Of a stretch of DNA of 64,000 nucleotides, positions 51,659 to 61,206 are shown piece after piece. Within the stretch, counting starts at the first letter, position 1. The number at the start of each line of letters is the position of its first letter. Origin of the DNA: an uncultured Lachnospiraceae bacterium (GTDB lineage: Bacteria; Bacillota; Clostridia; Lachnospirales; Lachnospiraceae); contig CANOKL010000001.1 in the NCBI GenBank assembly GCA_947566645.1, positions 186,001 to 250,000 on the forward strand, in the 5' to 3' direction. The notes under the pieces were generated by a model. The model had not been told where the DNA came from. It ran no database searches and was given only the letters and a program-made list of their open reading frames with translations. A program made the position numbers and the translations under genes.

Positions 51659-53263
51659 ATGGCAAAGGTGTTTAATATAACTGCAGACTGTAAGCCGGCA
51701 GAGCACTATATGGTAAATCTTGACCGGAGGCTTAAGGAGATAAAGGAATTAGTTGATGCCGGGAGTTATTTTACGATTAACAGGGCAAGACAATATGGAA
51801 AGACAACAGTGCTGCGGGCGCTGAACCGTTATCTGCAGGAAGAGTATTATGTTGTTTTAATGGATTTTCAAACCTTTGGAGAAGCAAAATTTAAAAATGA
51901 GAATATTTTTGCTCTATCTTTTGCAAGTTCCTTTCTGCGGCTGTTAAAGAGAAACCATCTGAATATGAGGAGGGATTTTGAAAAAGCGCTTGCTGTTCTT
52001 GAAAAATGGGCTGACAGCAGGAGGGAAGATTTTGAACAAAAAGAGCTGTTTGAGGCTTTGGGCGATATCTGTTCGGCCTCGGACAGGCGTATTGTGCTAA
52101 TGATTGATGAGGTTGACAGCGCGGCAGATAACCAGGTTTTTCTTGATTTTTTGTCACAGCTTCGGGCGGGGTATATTGACAGAGACGTTCAGCCCACCTT
52201 TCAGTCAGTGATTCTGGCAGGTGTATATGACGTGAGAAATCTAAGAAGAAAGATCAGACCAGAAGATGAACATAAAATAAACAGTCCGTGGAATATTGCG
52301 GCTGATTTTAAAGTGGAAATGAGTTTTTCAAAAGAAGACATCCAGGGAATGCTGCAGGATTATGAGAATGAATATCATACGGATATGGAAACCGGCAGAA
52401 TTGCACAGTTACTTTATGACTATACATCAGGGTATCCATTTCTTGTTTCAAAGCTATGTAAACTTATAGATGAGGAAATCAGCGGAACAGACAGATTTCC
52501 TTCAAAAAGTGCGGCATGGACAAAAGACGGATTGAGTGAAGCGGTCAGAATGATTCTGTCTGAGAAAAATACTTTATTTGATTCTCTGATTCAAAAGCTT
52601 ACCAGTTATCCCGAACTGAATGAAATATTAAAGCTATTATTATTTACAGGTAAAAGTATTGCTTACAATAGAGATGACACAGCGGTTGATATGGCGACAA
52701 TGTTTGGTCTTGTTAAAAACCAGGAGGGATCCATTGCAATAGCAAACAGAATATTTGAAACCAGACTTTACAATCTATATTTATCAACGGCTGAGATGAA
52801 GGAGCAGGATATCTATAACGCGTCTTTGATGGAAAAAGGTCAGTTTATGATAGACGGACATCTGAATGTGCGGCGGGTTCTTGAAAGATTTGTGGTGCAT
52901 TTTGATGAGCTTTATCATAATAGGGAGGATACATTTATAGAGGAAACGGGAAGGAAATATTTCCTTTTATATCTTCGGCCGATCATTAATGGGACAGGAA
53001 ATTATTATATTGAGGCACAGACCAGAAGCCTGGGACGCACAGATATAGTGGTGGATTTTAATGGAGAGCAGTATATTATTGAGATGAAGATCTGGCATGG
53101 AGACGAATATAATAAACGGGGAGAAAAGCAGCTTGCCGGATATCTTGATGATTATCATATGAAGAAAGGATACATGGTCAGCTTTAACTTCAATAAGAAA
53201 AAGGAGATTGGTGTGAAAGAGATTATCGTTGGGGACAAAATATTGATTGAAGCAGTTGTATAA
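51659..53263 (+). CDS. AAA-like ATPase with C-terminal PD-(D/E)XK nuclease domain, paralogue 4
   Basis: 534 residues with all family motifs: FNITADCK...HYMV, Walker A NRARQYGKTT (41-50), Walker B IVLMIDEVDSAADNQVF, nuclease LGRTDIVVDF and IIEMKIWHG with KQLAGYLDDYH, ending VEAVV. The nuclease motif is intact. Start ATG 51659 is 22 bp after the flavoprotein stop. The segment around residues 70-130 is the most divergent part between the four copies and could be the partner- or signal-specific region. Confidence 0.82.
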   Translation: MAKVFNITADCKPAEHYMVNLDRRLKEIKELVDAGSYFTINRARQYGKTTVLRALNRYLQEEYYVVLMDFQTFGEAKFKNENIFALSFASSFLRLLKRNHLNMRRDFEKALAVLEKWADSRREDFEQKELFEALGDICSASDRRIVLMIDEVDSAADNQVFLDFLSQLRAGYIDRDVQPTFQSVILAGVYDVRNLRRKIRPEDEHKINSPWNIAADFKVEMSFSKEDIQGMLQDYENEYHTDMETGRIAQLLYDYTSGYPFLVSKLCKLIDEEISGTDRFPSKSAAWTKDGLSEAVRMILSEKNTLFDSLIQKLTSYPELNEILKLLLFTGKSIAYNRDDTAVDMATMFGLVKNQEGSIAIANRIFETRLYNLYLSTAEMKEQDIYNASLMEKGQFMIDGHLNVRRVLERFVVHFDELYHNREDTFIEETGRKYFLLYLRPIINGTGNYYIEAQTRSLGRTDIVVDFNGEQYIIEMKIWHGDEYNKRGEKQLAGYLDDYHMKKGYMVSFNFNKKKEIGVKEIIVGDKILIEAVV

Positions 53264-53282
53264 CCCCTGCTGTTCACATGTT

Positions 53283-53309
53283 GGGAATGCGCACTAGATG
53301 CGCATTCCC
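53283..53309. terminator. Hairpin terminator after paralogue 4
   Basis: GGGAATGCGC-ACTAGAT-GCGCATTCCC, a perfect 10-bp stem 19 bp after the stop. There is no T run, so its strength as an intrinsic terminator is uncertain. Confidence 0.6.
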
Positions 53310-53312
53310 TAT

Positions 53313-53396
53313 GGAGCTGTCATGAAATAAACTTTCATTTTGACTTGTCTAAATCCTCACATGCGTCAAAATTGAAAGTTATTTCATGACAGCTCC
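53313..53396. repeat. Long inverted repeat, family E copy 2
   Basis: Two 32-bp arms (53313-53344 and 53365-53396) begin and end with GGAGCTGTCATGAAATA and its mirror, with one shifted base in the inner half and a 20-bp loop. The outer 13 bp equal the half-site of the palindrome at 35260, so the elements are related. Confidence 0.85.
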
Positions 53397-53415
53397 TAAG
53401 AACAGGAATCAGATA

Positions 53416-54279
53416 TTAATTTTCCAGGCTCAGCAGGTAATCAATGGCATGGAGCAGTACGTTCTTCTGCTCAGGGAGCATGCCCCTGATTGTATATTTA
53501 TCGAGGACAGTTGTGTCCTCGAACAGACAGTCCGTGACAGAGAGATTCTGAATGAGAAGGCGTTCTTCTTTTATAATCTGTTTTGGCGTCATCATATCAA
53601 AGGCTCCGGACTGAGCCTCTTTATAAAGGGGTGTGTCCTCCCACAGCTTAAGCTTCAGGCACCAGATATTTCGGGGGTGCACTTTATTTAACATTCTTGC
53701 AGTTTCAATAGCATTCATATACGAATAGGTCTTTCCGCCAAGCCCGGGAATCACCGTCAGATAATAGGCGATGCCTGCCCTGTCAAGGCGAAGAAGCGCC
53801 TCCACCGTCTGGGCGGAGGTAATGCCTTTCTTACGTTCCGCCAGGATGGAATCACTGCCGCTTTCCACACCGATGTGAAGCGCCTCCACTCCTTTCTTCC
53901 GCAGAAGCACAAGCTCCTCATCTGTTTTTCTTAAAATATCGTCAATGCGGGAGTACATGGCATATTCTTTGAGATTAGGCATGTAAGTACTGGCAAGCTC
54001 TATAATAGAAAGAAGCTTTTCCGCTTCCATGCAGAATACATTTTCCCCAAGGAAAAACATCCGGCGGTCATCCGGGCGCAGGGCGGCAAGGACGCGGAGG
54101 CTCTGCTCTAGTTTTTCTAGCGGATGTATCTGAAAGGCATCCCTGGCAAAATCGCAGAAAGTACATTTATGCCAGCTGCAGCCAAGAGAGACCTCCAGCG
54201 GCACATCCCCCTCTTCATGGGGAGGCAGATAGATTGTATCGTGTGTGTAGATGGACTGGTATAATTCTTCACGGGTCAT
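53416..54279 (-). CDS. Radical SAM protein (Elp3/HemN-like barrel)
   Basis: 287 residues. The [4Fe-4S] motif is CSWHKCTFC (CxxxCxxC) near residue 35, followed by the SAM-binding segments GENVFCM, ALHIGVESGSD and YYLTVIPGLGG. No second Fe-S domain is visible. Substrate unknown; it is a compact member of the Elp3/MiaB/NifB-fold group found in clostridia. ATG 54279 was chosen, with AAGGAG 12 bp upstream; an extension to 54306 lacks a site. It converges with paralogue 4. Confidence 0.87.
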   Translation of the reverse strand: MTREELYQSIYTHDTIYLPPHEEGDVPLEVSLGCSWHKCTFCDFARDAFQIHPLEKLEQSLRVLAALRPDDRRMFFLGENVFCMEAEKLLSIIELASTYMPNLKEYAMYSRIDDILRKTDEELVLLRKKGVEALHIGVESGSDSILAERKKGITSAQTVEALLRLDRAGIAYYLTVIPGLGGKTYSYMNAIETARMLNKVHPRNIWCLKLKLWEDTPLYKEAQSGAFDMMTPKQIIKEERLLIQNLSVTDCLFEDTTVLDKYTIRGMLPEQKNVLLHAIDYLLSLEN

Positions 54280-54368
54280 GATAATGGAAAACTCCTTTTT
54301 AAGCACTCTTGTTTTTTTACAGATACTGTTATTTTTACTATATCACAGTTTGAGCGGATAGTATATAA

Positions 54369-54406
54369 TGATGTAAGCGTCAAAAGGTATTTTGACGCTT
54401 CTGATA
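54369..54406. repeat. Small hairpin repeat, family D copy 2
   Basis: TGATGTAAGCGTCAAAAG followed by TTTTGACGCTTCTGATA. Compared with the copy at 26363 the stem pair G:C has become A:T on both sides, preserving pairing. It lies in the 400-bp gap before the BREX island. Confidence 0.8.
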
Positions 54407-54621
54407 CACGGGTTGTTCCGTGCTTATGCATTCTCACAATCCTAAAACACCTCGAATCCAATCGTTTTTCTCTTTTCAACGGAGTTTATCTTCTGTGAAT
54501 TCGATAATGTATATTGAAAAATGGAATTGATATCGATGGATTTTTTTGATTTGTATTACCGTTAGATGTTTGTAAAAGGCGACATCTAAGCAATAATAAG
54601 TTGCGAAAAAATGTCTATATC
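54407..54621. other. Intergenic stretch before the BREX island
   Basis: No gene seen. AT-rich, with the promoter of the small XRE gene at its right end. The shift to lower G+C begins here and continues through pglX, consistent with acquired DNA. Confidence 0.6.
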
Positions 54622-54650
54622 TTGAAAAAATAGATTATTTATAGTATGAT
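54622..54650 (+). promoter_or_regulatory. Promoter of the BREX island
   Basis: TTGAAA (54622-54627), 17-bp spacer, TATGAT (54645-54650), 55 bp ahead of the small XRE gene. It may drive the whole brx operon. Confidence 0.65.
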
Positions 54651-54704
54651 GTTAATTGAGTAACTGTAACCAAAAGAAACGGAAAATACAAAGGAGAGTT
54701 ACAG

Positions 54705-54911
54705 ATGAGAATAAGCTATAATAAACTTCAAAAACTTATGATTGATAATCAGATGAAAAGACAGGATTTAATGCGTGCAGCGGAGATTTCATCATCTGTT
54801 GCGACGAAGTTGAATAAGAACGAAACAGTATCTCTTGATGTGCTGATGAGAATTTGTAAAGTGTTCCATTGTGATATTGGAGATATATGTGAAGTTATAT
54901 TAGACGAATAA
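54705..54911 (+). CDS. Small XRE-type regulator of the BREX island
   Basis: 68 residues, essentially one Cro/C1 helix-turn-helix (NQMKRQDLMRAAEISSSVATKLNKNE, LDVLMRICKVFHCDIGDICEV). Such short YozG-like proteins act as repressors. It is the first gene of the island, immediately ahead of brxA, so control of BREX expression is likely (inference). AAGGAGAG precedes the ATG. Confidence 0.87.
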   Translation: MRISYNKLQKLMIDNQMKRQDLMRAAEISSSVATKLNKNETVSLDVLMRICKVFHCDIGDICEVILDE

Positions 54912-54982
54912 AAGGAGCATAGCTTCTGATTGAAAAAAATGGATATTAAAAAGGCTTAATGTCCACCAAAAGGGTGAATTAG

Positions 54983-55585
54983 ATGGTAGGAGAAATATAT
55001 AGTGCAGGATTGATTTCCCAATCATTTTGGTTTGTTGAGATGAAGAAAGTCATCAAACTGATTGATGATGGAATGTCCGAAGATGAAATTAAAAAAATGT
55101 GTATAGACGAAAATCTTTTTGGCACGGCAAAAGAATATCGAGCCAAAAGGATATATGGATACATTTGGAATAGAGTGAGACGGTTGGATAAGACACTGAT
55201 TGATTTGTTTTGTACTTCTGATTTGGCAACCCAAAAGGTAATCAATTTGATTGCTATTCTCAGGTCTGACCGATTGTTTTTTGAATTTATGTTTGAAGTG
55301 TATCGAGAAAAAAATATACTTGGCATTCCGGTAATCGAAGCTGCAGATGTAAATATCTTTTTCAAGAATAAAGGAATTCAAAGTGAAGATATTGCAGCTT
55401 GGACGGATGGCACGAAACGCAGGCTTCGCTCAATATATTTGAACTATTTGACTGATGCGAACCTTTTAACGGTTGTTGACAAGAAGAAAACGATCACTCC
55501 ACCAATTCTTGATATTGTCTTAGAGCGTTATCTTGAAGCGTGCGGAGATAGTGCAATTATAAAGGCGATTACGGGGGTGGATTAA
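54983..55585 (+). CDS. brxA: BREX protein BrxA (DUF1819)
   Basis: 200 residues; the DUF1819 signature is visible (YSAGLISQSFWFVEMKKVIKL, YRAKRIYGYIWNRVRRLD, FFEFMFEVYREK, RRLRSIYLNYLTDANLL). BrxA is a small helical DNA-binding protein of BREX phage-defence systems. It ends 1 bp before brxB and is part of the brxA-brxB-brxC-pglX order typical of type-1 BREX. Confidence 0.92.
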   Translation: MVGEIYSAGLISQSFWFVEMKKVIKLIDDGMSEDEIKKMCIDENLFGTAKEYRAKRIYGYIWNRVRRLDKTLIDLFCTSDLATQKVINLIAILRSDRLFFEFMFEVYREKNILGIPVIEAADVNIFFKNKGIQSEDIAAWTDGTKRRLRSIYLNYLTDANLLTVVDKKKTITPPILDIVLERYLEACGDSAIIKAITGVD

Positions 55586-56164
55586 ATGATGTCACTTGAC
55601 GAACGATTAGATAAAGCAGAAGAAATGATACAAAAGCCCTCGTTTAGAGAGAACAAAGGGTTAGGCAATGAGGTTGGATACTATATTTTTGATTATCCGG
55701 CTGAAAAGGAACTGTATATCCGTGAGAGGATAGAATACATCAAGAAAAAAAGTGAAAATTCAGATGATGATTTCAAAGTCGTGGTGTTCGATATTTACGA
55801 TATTATGATTGATATTCTTATCAAAAAGGGATATTTGGAAAAGTGTTACCAGTTTGAAAAGACAAAAGGCTTTGAAAGAGTATCAAGGTCAATTAGCAGT
55901 ATGCTGAGGATAACATTATCGGACAGTCTGATAGTGAATCATATCCGAGATAATACACCGGAGAAAACAGTCGTGTTTATAACTGGTATCGGAAAGTGTT
56001 ATCCGATATTGCGTTCACATACGATACTGAATAACTTGCATCAAGTCATCGACAATGTTCCGGTAGTGCTGTTTTATCCGGGCAATTATGATGGTCAGGA
56101 ATTGGTGCTATTTGGAGAGATAAAGGACGATAACTATTACAGAGCATTCAAGCTCGTAGATTAG
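55586..56164 (+). CDS. brxB: BREX protein BrxB (DUF1788)
   Basis: 192 residues with DUF1788 features (LDERLDKAEEMIQKPSF, YFIFDY-type YYIFDYPAEKEL, VVVFDIYDIMIDIL, VVFITGIGKCYPILRSHTIL, PVVLFYPGNYDGQELVLFG). Structural component needed for BREX function. It begins right after brxA and is followed by brxC after 10 bp. Confidence 0.93.
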   Translation: MMSLDERLDKAEEMIQKPSFRENKGLGNEVGYYIFDYPAEKELYIRERIEYIKKKSENSDDDFKVVVFDIYDIMIDILIKKGYLEKCYQFEKTKGFERVSRSISSMLRITLSDSLIVNHIRDNTPEKTVVFITGIGKCYPILRSHTILNNLHQVIDNVPVVLFYPGNYDGQELVLFGEIKDDNYYRAFKLVD

Positions 56165-56174
56165 GAGAGGGAAT

Positions 56175-59100
56175 ATGATTATAAAGAATATGTTTTCAAA
56201 GCCTATCGACAGAGATATTAAAGGCGTAATCAAAGTTGGACAAGATGATGATGCAAATATCAGGCAGGAGCTTGAAGAATATGTAGTGACAAGAGAACTT
56301 CAGAAGCATTTTTCTGATTTCTTTGCAAGCTACAAAAGAGGAATTACCGGAAATACAGACAAGATGGGTGTGTGGATTTCCGGCTTCTTTGGAAGTGGTA
56401 AATCTCACTTCCTGAAGATTTTATCCTATCTCCTTGAGAATAAAGAAGTTGGCGGCAAGAAAGCAATTGACTACTTTGTAGATGATAATAAGATTTCTGA
56501 CCAGATGGTACTTGCGGATATGAAACTGGCAGGTACGATTCCGACAGATGTTGTTCTTTTTAATATTGACTCCAAAAGCGAAGTGAACGGTAAGCAGTCT
56601 AAGGTTGCTATTGTTTCCGTATTGCAGAATGTGTTTAATGAAATGCAGGGATTTAGTGGCTCTAATCCGTTCCTTGCAGATTTGGAACGTAAACTGAGAG
56701 AAGAAGGAAAGTACGATTTATTCAAAGAAAAATTTGAAAGTAGCTTCGGTTCTACTTGGGAAGAATCCCGTAGTGACTTTGATTTCATTCAGGACGATGT
56801 AGTAGGAGTTCTTGATGAGATTGGTTTTATGAGCGCCACCGCAGGTAGAAACTGGTGTGAAAAAGCAACCGGAGATTATAAATACAAAGTTGAAGATTTT
56901 GCACAGCTTGTGAAAAAGTATCTTGATAAAAAAGAGAGCAACCATCATATCGTATTCCTGATTGATGAGATTGGACAGTACATAGGCGATGATTCCAAAC
57001 TTATGCTGAATCTTCAGACGGTAACAGAAGATTTGGGTACCGCCTGTGGGGGTAAGGCCTGGATGATCGTAACAAGTCAGCAGGACATTGATTCTATCAC
57101 AAAGACAAAAGGAAATGACTTCTCAAAGATTCAGGGGCGTTTTGATACCAGACTTTCTCTTTCATCTGCCAATGTAGATGAGGTAATCAAAAAGAGAATC
57201 CTTGAAAAGAACGAAGCAGGAAAACAGACACTTACCCTGCTTTATGAGGATAAGACAACAGTCATCAAAAACCTGATTCTGTTCAATGATGGTGTTGAAA
57301 AAAAATTGTATTCCGACAGAGAGAATTTTGCGGACATTTATCCGTTTATTCCCTATCAGTTCAATTTGCTTGGAAGTGTACTGACTTCTATTCGTACTCA
57401 CGGTGCATCTGGTAAGCATCTGGCAGAGGGCGAGCGTTCTATGCTTGCCTTGTTCAAAGAGTCGGCCGTTAAGGTTATGAATGATGAACCGGGTGCGATT
57501 GTGCCGTTTCATATGTTCTATGATGCCCTTGAACAATTTCTTGATCACTCTCACAAGGGTGTTATTTCCCGCGCCTTAGATAATGAGTATCTGAATCCGA
57601 ACCACGAAAAAGAATGTTTTGACGTCAATGTGCTGAAAACACTCTTTATGATTAAGTATGTCAAGGAAATCAAAGCAAATATCGAGAATGTTACAAGTCT
57701 TATGGTTTCCAATGTAGGCGATGACCGTATGGCTCTTGCACAACAGGTAGAGGACGCATTAAAACGACTTGTGCGTCAGACATTGGTTCAGAAGAATGGA
57801 GATATTTATGTATTCCTGACAGATGAGGAACAGGAAATAAACAGAGCGATTGAATCACAGAATATTGATTCCGGAGAAGTCATTGCAAAGGTATCTGAGA
57901 TGATTTTTGATGGTCTTTACGATGAAAAGAAATATCGCTATCCGGCATTCAACGGAAGATATGCGTTTGCTTTTAATCAGGTTGTTGATGATAAACCGTA
58001 TAAGGCAAATCAGAATAATGACATTACATTGAAAATCCTCACTCCGAATAGTGATGAGCGGGCAGATGAAACGACAATGAGAATTCTGTCCGGTCAGTCA
58101 AGCTGCGTATTTGTAGTGTTGCCTGACGACAGAACATTTCTTGATGAAATTCGTTCTGCTTTGCAGATTGAGAAATTTATCCGTTATGATGCTACAAATG
58201 CTGTGACACAGTTTGAAAGCATTAAGGAAGCCAAGAAAGTTGAAATGCGTGAGAGAAACGGTACTGCAAAACTATTCCTTTCCGAAAGCCTGAAGAATGC
58301 AGAAATCTATGTGAATGGCGATAAAATTCAGAGCGGAGCAAAGGAAATCACTTCTAAAATAAATGAAGCTCTTGGTAAGTTGGTTTCTACGGTTTATCAT
58401 AAACTGTCTTATATTGATACCGCGATGAGTGAATCGGATATTCGCACACTGTTCAAAAATAACGGACAGCAGCTTACACTTGCAGGCACAAATACTGCGA
58501 AGAATGAACTGGCTCTTCACGATGTTAATGATTATATTGCTTTGAATACACAGCGCCATATGAAAACTTCTATGAAAACTGTTTTGGAACGTTTCTTAAA
58601 AGCGCCTTATGGATTTGTGGAAGCTGATGTACAGTGGCTTGTTGCAAAGCTGTTCAAAGATGGCGAGATTGCAATGTTCGTCAATAACGATGCGATTACA
58701 TTGCTTTCAAAGACTACAGAAGAAATCATCCGTTACCTGACACGCAAAGAGTTTAATGAAAAACTGATGACCGCAAAGCGTGTGAAAGCGAATGAAAAGC
58801 AGAAGAAGTCTGTCCGTACAGTAATGAAAGAATTGTTCAACGTTACTTCAGCAAGTGATGATGACGATGCGATTATGAGAAGTTTCCTTGTTTACGCATT
58901 GAATCTGAAAAACGATCTTGAAAAATTGGATATTCATTATGCAGCACAGCCTGCATATCCGGGTAAACAGTTGATTGCTTCCGGTAAAAAACTGATGGCT
59001 GATGTCCTGCAAATGAAATATTCCAATGAGTTCTTTGCAGGCATCGACCATAAAAAAGAGGATTTCCTTGATTTTGCTGAGGATTACGAGCCTGTTAAGA

Positions 59101-59792
59101 AGTTCTTTGCAGGAGAACAAAAGGGTATATTTGATAAAGCTCTGAAGCTGATGAAGATTTATGATGACAGTAAGACGTTCATTGTAAATAGTGAGATTGA
59201 ATCAGTTGTTGCAGACATTAAGTCTATTTTGAAGAAGTCTGTTCCTTATTCCGAAATCTTCAAATTGCCTGATTTGCTTGAGAAGTTTATCAATCTTTAC
59301 AGCGGGCTTCTTAATGAAATGCAAAAACCGATAGATATTGCTATTCAGGAAGCAAGACAGCGTGTCTTTGAAGAACTGCAAGACAAGAAATGCCACGATA
59401 AACTGGCTGATAAGTATGTGAATCTTTTCAGAGAAATCAGTGATAAGGCAATGAGCTGCAACAATGTGGCTATACTGCAAAATATCAAAGTGGAAGCAGA
59501 CGCACTCAAGGTTCGCTGCCTGAATGAGATTGAGAAAGAGGAGGCCAAAATCATTGCGACGGAGCAGCCTGCTTATATTGCGGAAACCGGAAATTACGGT
59601 GGAGAAACGATTGCTCCGACAGTGTCTGTTCCGAAGGTAAAAAGAAAGAAAACGGTCAGCATTAAATCTATTAACAATGCGGCTACCTGGCAGCTTGAAA
59701 ACGAAGCAGATGTTAAGAAGTACATTGCAGAACTTGAGAAAAAGCTGATGAATGCTTTGGAAGAAGATACGATTATCAATATTGAATTTTAA
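56175..59792 (+). CDS. brxC: BREX ATPase BrxC
   Basis: 1205 residues, about the normal length. The N-terminus NMFSKPIDRDIKGVIKVGQDD is diagnostic; Walker A is GFFGSGKS (70-77), Walker B HHIVFLIDEIGQYIG, with helical C-terminal regions and a basic linker (KVKRKKTVSIKS). BrxC is the AAA+ protein that links the methyltransferase PglX with the rest of the BREX machinery. It appears intact. Confidence 0.95.
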   Translation: MIIKNMFSKPIDRDIKGVIKVGQDDDANIRQELEEYVVTRELQKHFSDFFASYKRGITGNTDKMGVWISGFFGSGKSHFLKILSYLLENKEVGGKKAIDYFVDDNKISDQMVLADMKLAGTIPTDVVLFNIDSKSEVNGKQSKVAIVSVLQNVFNEMQGFSGSNPFLADLERKLREEGKYDLFKEKFESSFGSTWEESRSDFDFIQDDVVGVLDEIGFMSATAGRNWCEKATGDYKYKVEDFAQLVKKYLDKKESNHHIVFLIDEIGQYIGDDSKLMLNLQTVTEDLGTACGGKAWMIVTSQQDIDSITKTKGNDFSKIQGRFDTRLSLSSANVDEVIKKRILEKNEAGKQTLTLLYEDKTTVIKNLILFNDGVEKKLYSDRENFADIYPFIPYQFNLLGSVLTSIRTHGASGKHLAEGERSMLALFKESAVKVMNDEPGAIVPFHMFYDALEQFLDHSHKGVISRALDNEYLNPNHEKECFDVNVLKTLFMIKYVKEIKANIENVTSLMVSNVGDDRMALAQQVEDALKRLVRQTLVQKNGDIYVFLTDEEQEINRAIESQNIDSGEVIAKVSEMIFDGLYDEKKYRYPAFNGRYAFAFNQVVDDKPYKANQNNDITLKILTPNSDERADETTMRILSGQSSCVFVVLPDDRTFLDEIRSALQIEKFIRYDATNAVTQFESIKEAKKVEMRERNGTAKLFLSESLKNAEIYVNGDKIQSGAKEITSKINEALGKLVSTVYHKLSYIDTAMSESDIRTLFKNNGQQLTLAGTNTAKNELALHDVNDYIALNTQRHMKTSMKTVLERFLKAPYGFVEADVQWLVAKLFKDGEIAMFVNNDAITLLSKTTEEIIRYLTRKEFNEKLMTAKRVKANEKQKKSVRTVMKELFNVTSASDDDDAIMRSFLVYALNLKNDLEKLDIHYAAQPAYPGKQLIASGKKLMADVLQMKYSNEFFAGIDHKKEDFLDFAEDYEPVKKFFAGEQKGIFDKALKLMKIYDDSKTFIVNSEIESVVADIKSILKKSVPYSEIFKLPDLLEKFINLYSGLLNEMQKPIDIAIQEARQRVFEELQDKKCHDKLADKYVNLFREISDKAMSCNNVAILQNIKVEADALKVRCLNEIEKEEAKIIATEQPAYIAETGNYGGETIAPTVSVPKVKRKKTVSIKSINNAATWQLENEADVKKYIAELEKKLMNALEEDTIINIEF

Positions 59793-59874
59793 GAAGATTG
59801 GTGGAGGTGGTCATTTGTTTATTTTTGATAAACAAGATAAAGGAAATTATTACCATTGATTCGGATAATAAAAG

Positions 59875-59989
59875 ATTGGGTAATTGGATATTAGTAAAAT
59901 GATTTAACCAATAATTTAACCAATAGTGATGCTTTAAAATGTAGTTTATATCGGTTGGATTGGTTAAAAAATTGGGTAGATATTGGGTA
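59875..59989. promoter_or_regulatory. Cluster of ATTGGxTA motifs before pglX
   Basis: ATTGGGTA at 59875, 59971 and 59982, ATTGGTTAA at 59959, and its complement TTAACCAAT at 59904 and 59916: six sites in 115 bp within the 258-bp gap between brxC and pglX. This suggests an operator array giving pglX its own control. Confidence 0.55.
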
Positions 59990-60050
59990 AAAACAAGTGT
60001 TGAGCCAATTTTTATCCAATCGGGAAATGGAGATTTTGGAGGAAAATCTT

Positions 60051-61106
60051 ATGAATAAAACATCCATAAGAAAATTTGCAGAATGGGCAAGAGAAAAGCT
60101 CATCGAGGATATTAAGTATAAAGCCGGAATAGTCGGAATTACAGAGAATGGAATTGCGGAGAAATTACCGCAGTCAACAAGTGATTTACATTTTTATGAT
60201 ATTGGTACAAAGGACTATTCTGAAATCTCCGGTATTGAAATTAGGCAGAGAGAAGCATTTGTAAAAGCAATTAAAACAAGAGAACACAGCTATAAAAATT
60301 ATCAGGAAGCATTTGAAAATGTGATTGAAGAAGTGGCTTATACTTGGTTCAATCGTTTAATTGCGATTCGTTTTATGGAAGTAAATGATTATTTACCTTC
60401 GGGTGTTCGTGTTCTTTCTTCTGAGAATAAGGCAAAAAAAGAACCTGACTTGGTAACGACTCCATTTGATGCAGATTTGGAATTTACATCGTATGAGCAG
60501 GACGGAATTATCCAGTTGAAAGATGATAATAGATTGGATGAGCTGTTCCGGATGCTCTTTATTAGGCAATGTAACAAACTTCATGAGATATTACCGGAAT
60601 TGTTTGAAAAGACAGATGATTACTCGGAGCTACTCCTTACAATTTCATTTACAGACTCAGATGGTATTATCTATCATCTTGTTCACGATATTGAAGATGT
60701 GGATTTTCGTATTAACAATGAAATGTACACTGACGACGGTAAAATAAAGGCGGATGGTCAGGTTGAAATTATTGGTTGGCTGTATCAGTATTATATTACA
60801 AAGAAACATGATGAAATTGTAAATATCTATAAAGGAACAATAAAGAAAGCGGATATTCCGGCAGCTACACAGTTATTTACAACAGACTGGGTTGTTCGAT
60901 ATATGGTGGATAACTCTCTTGGCAGGTATTGGATTGAAAGAAATCCGCAGAGTAAATTAGCTGAAAAGTTGGAGTTCTTTGTTACGCCTAAAGATGGAAG
61001 GATACAGTATATTGATGAAAAGATCTATCCTACTGATTTAACATTCTTTGATATTAAAACTACGAGATTGATACGAAAAACAGGGCAATCGTTAAAATGT
61101 GCATAG
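60051..61106 (+). pseudogene. pglX: BREX methyltransferase PglX, N-terminal third only
   Basis: 351 codons after TTGGAGG. Residues 1-334 match PglX from its N-terminus (NKTSIRKFAEWAREKLIEDI, ENVIEEVAYTWFNRLIAIRFME, TQLFTTDWVVRYMVDNSLGR) through IYPTDLTFFD. The next residues should be the SAM-binding motif (P-C/A-x-G-S-G-H) of a protein of about 1200 residues. Instead D334 is followed by 17 unrelated residues and a stop. The break is at about 61052. The encoded fragment cannot methylate DNA. The missing part may lie beyond the integrative element. Confidence 0.88.
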
Positions 61107-61171
61107 TAGGCTCGGTTTTACATAAAGTAGGCTCGAACGAGCCTAAATATGAAAGTCGGGAAAATCCCGGC
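61105..61171. promoter_or_regulatory. Palindromes ahead of the element's XRE gene
   Basis: TAGGCTCG-AA-CGAGCCTA (61128-61145) is a perfect inverted repeat, and AGTAGGCTCG occurs in direct orientation at 61105 as well. A second hairpin GTCGGGAAAATCCCGGC lies at 61155-61171. Likely operator and/or terminator sites near the left end of the element. Confidence 0.55.
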
Positions 61172-61206
61172 TATATTTGTATAAGCGTATGGAAAGGGAG
61201 TTTTGT

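Noticed and set aside
54705..54911. Antitoxin of a toxin-antitoxin pair
   Set aside because: The next gene is clearly brxA, not a toxin; the small XRE protein fits a BREX regulator better.
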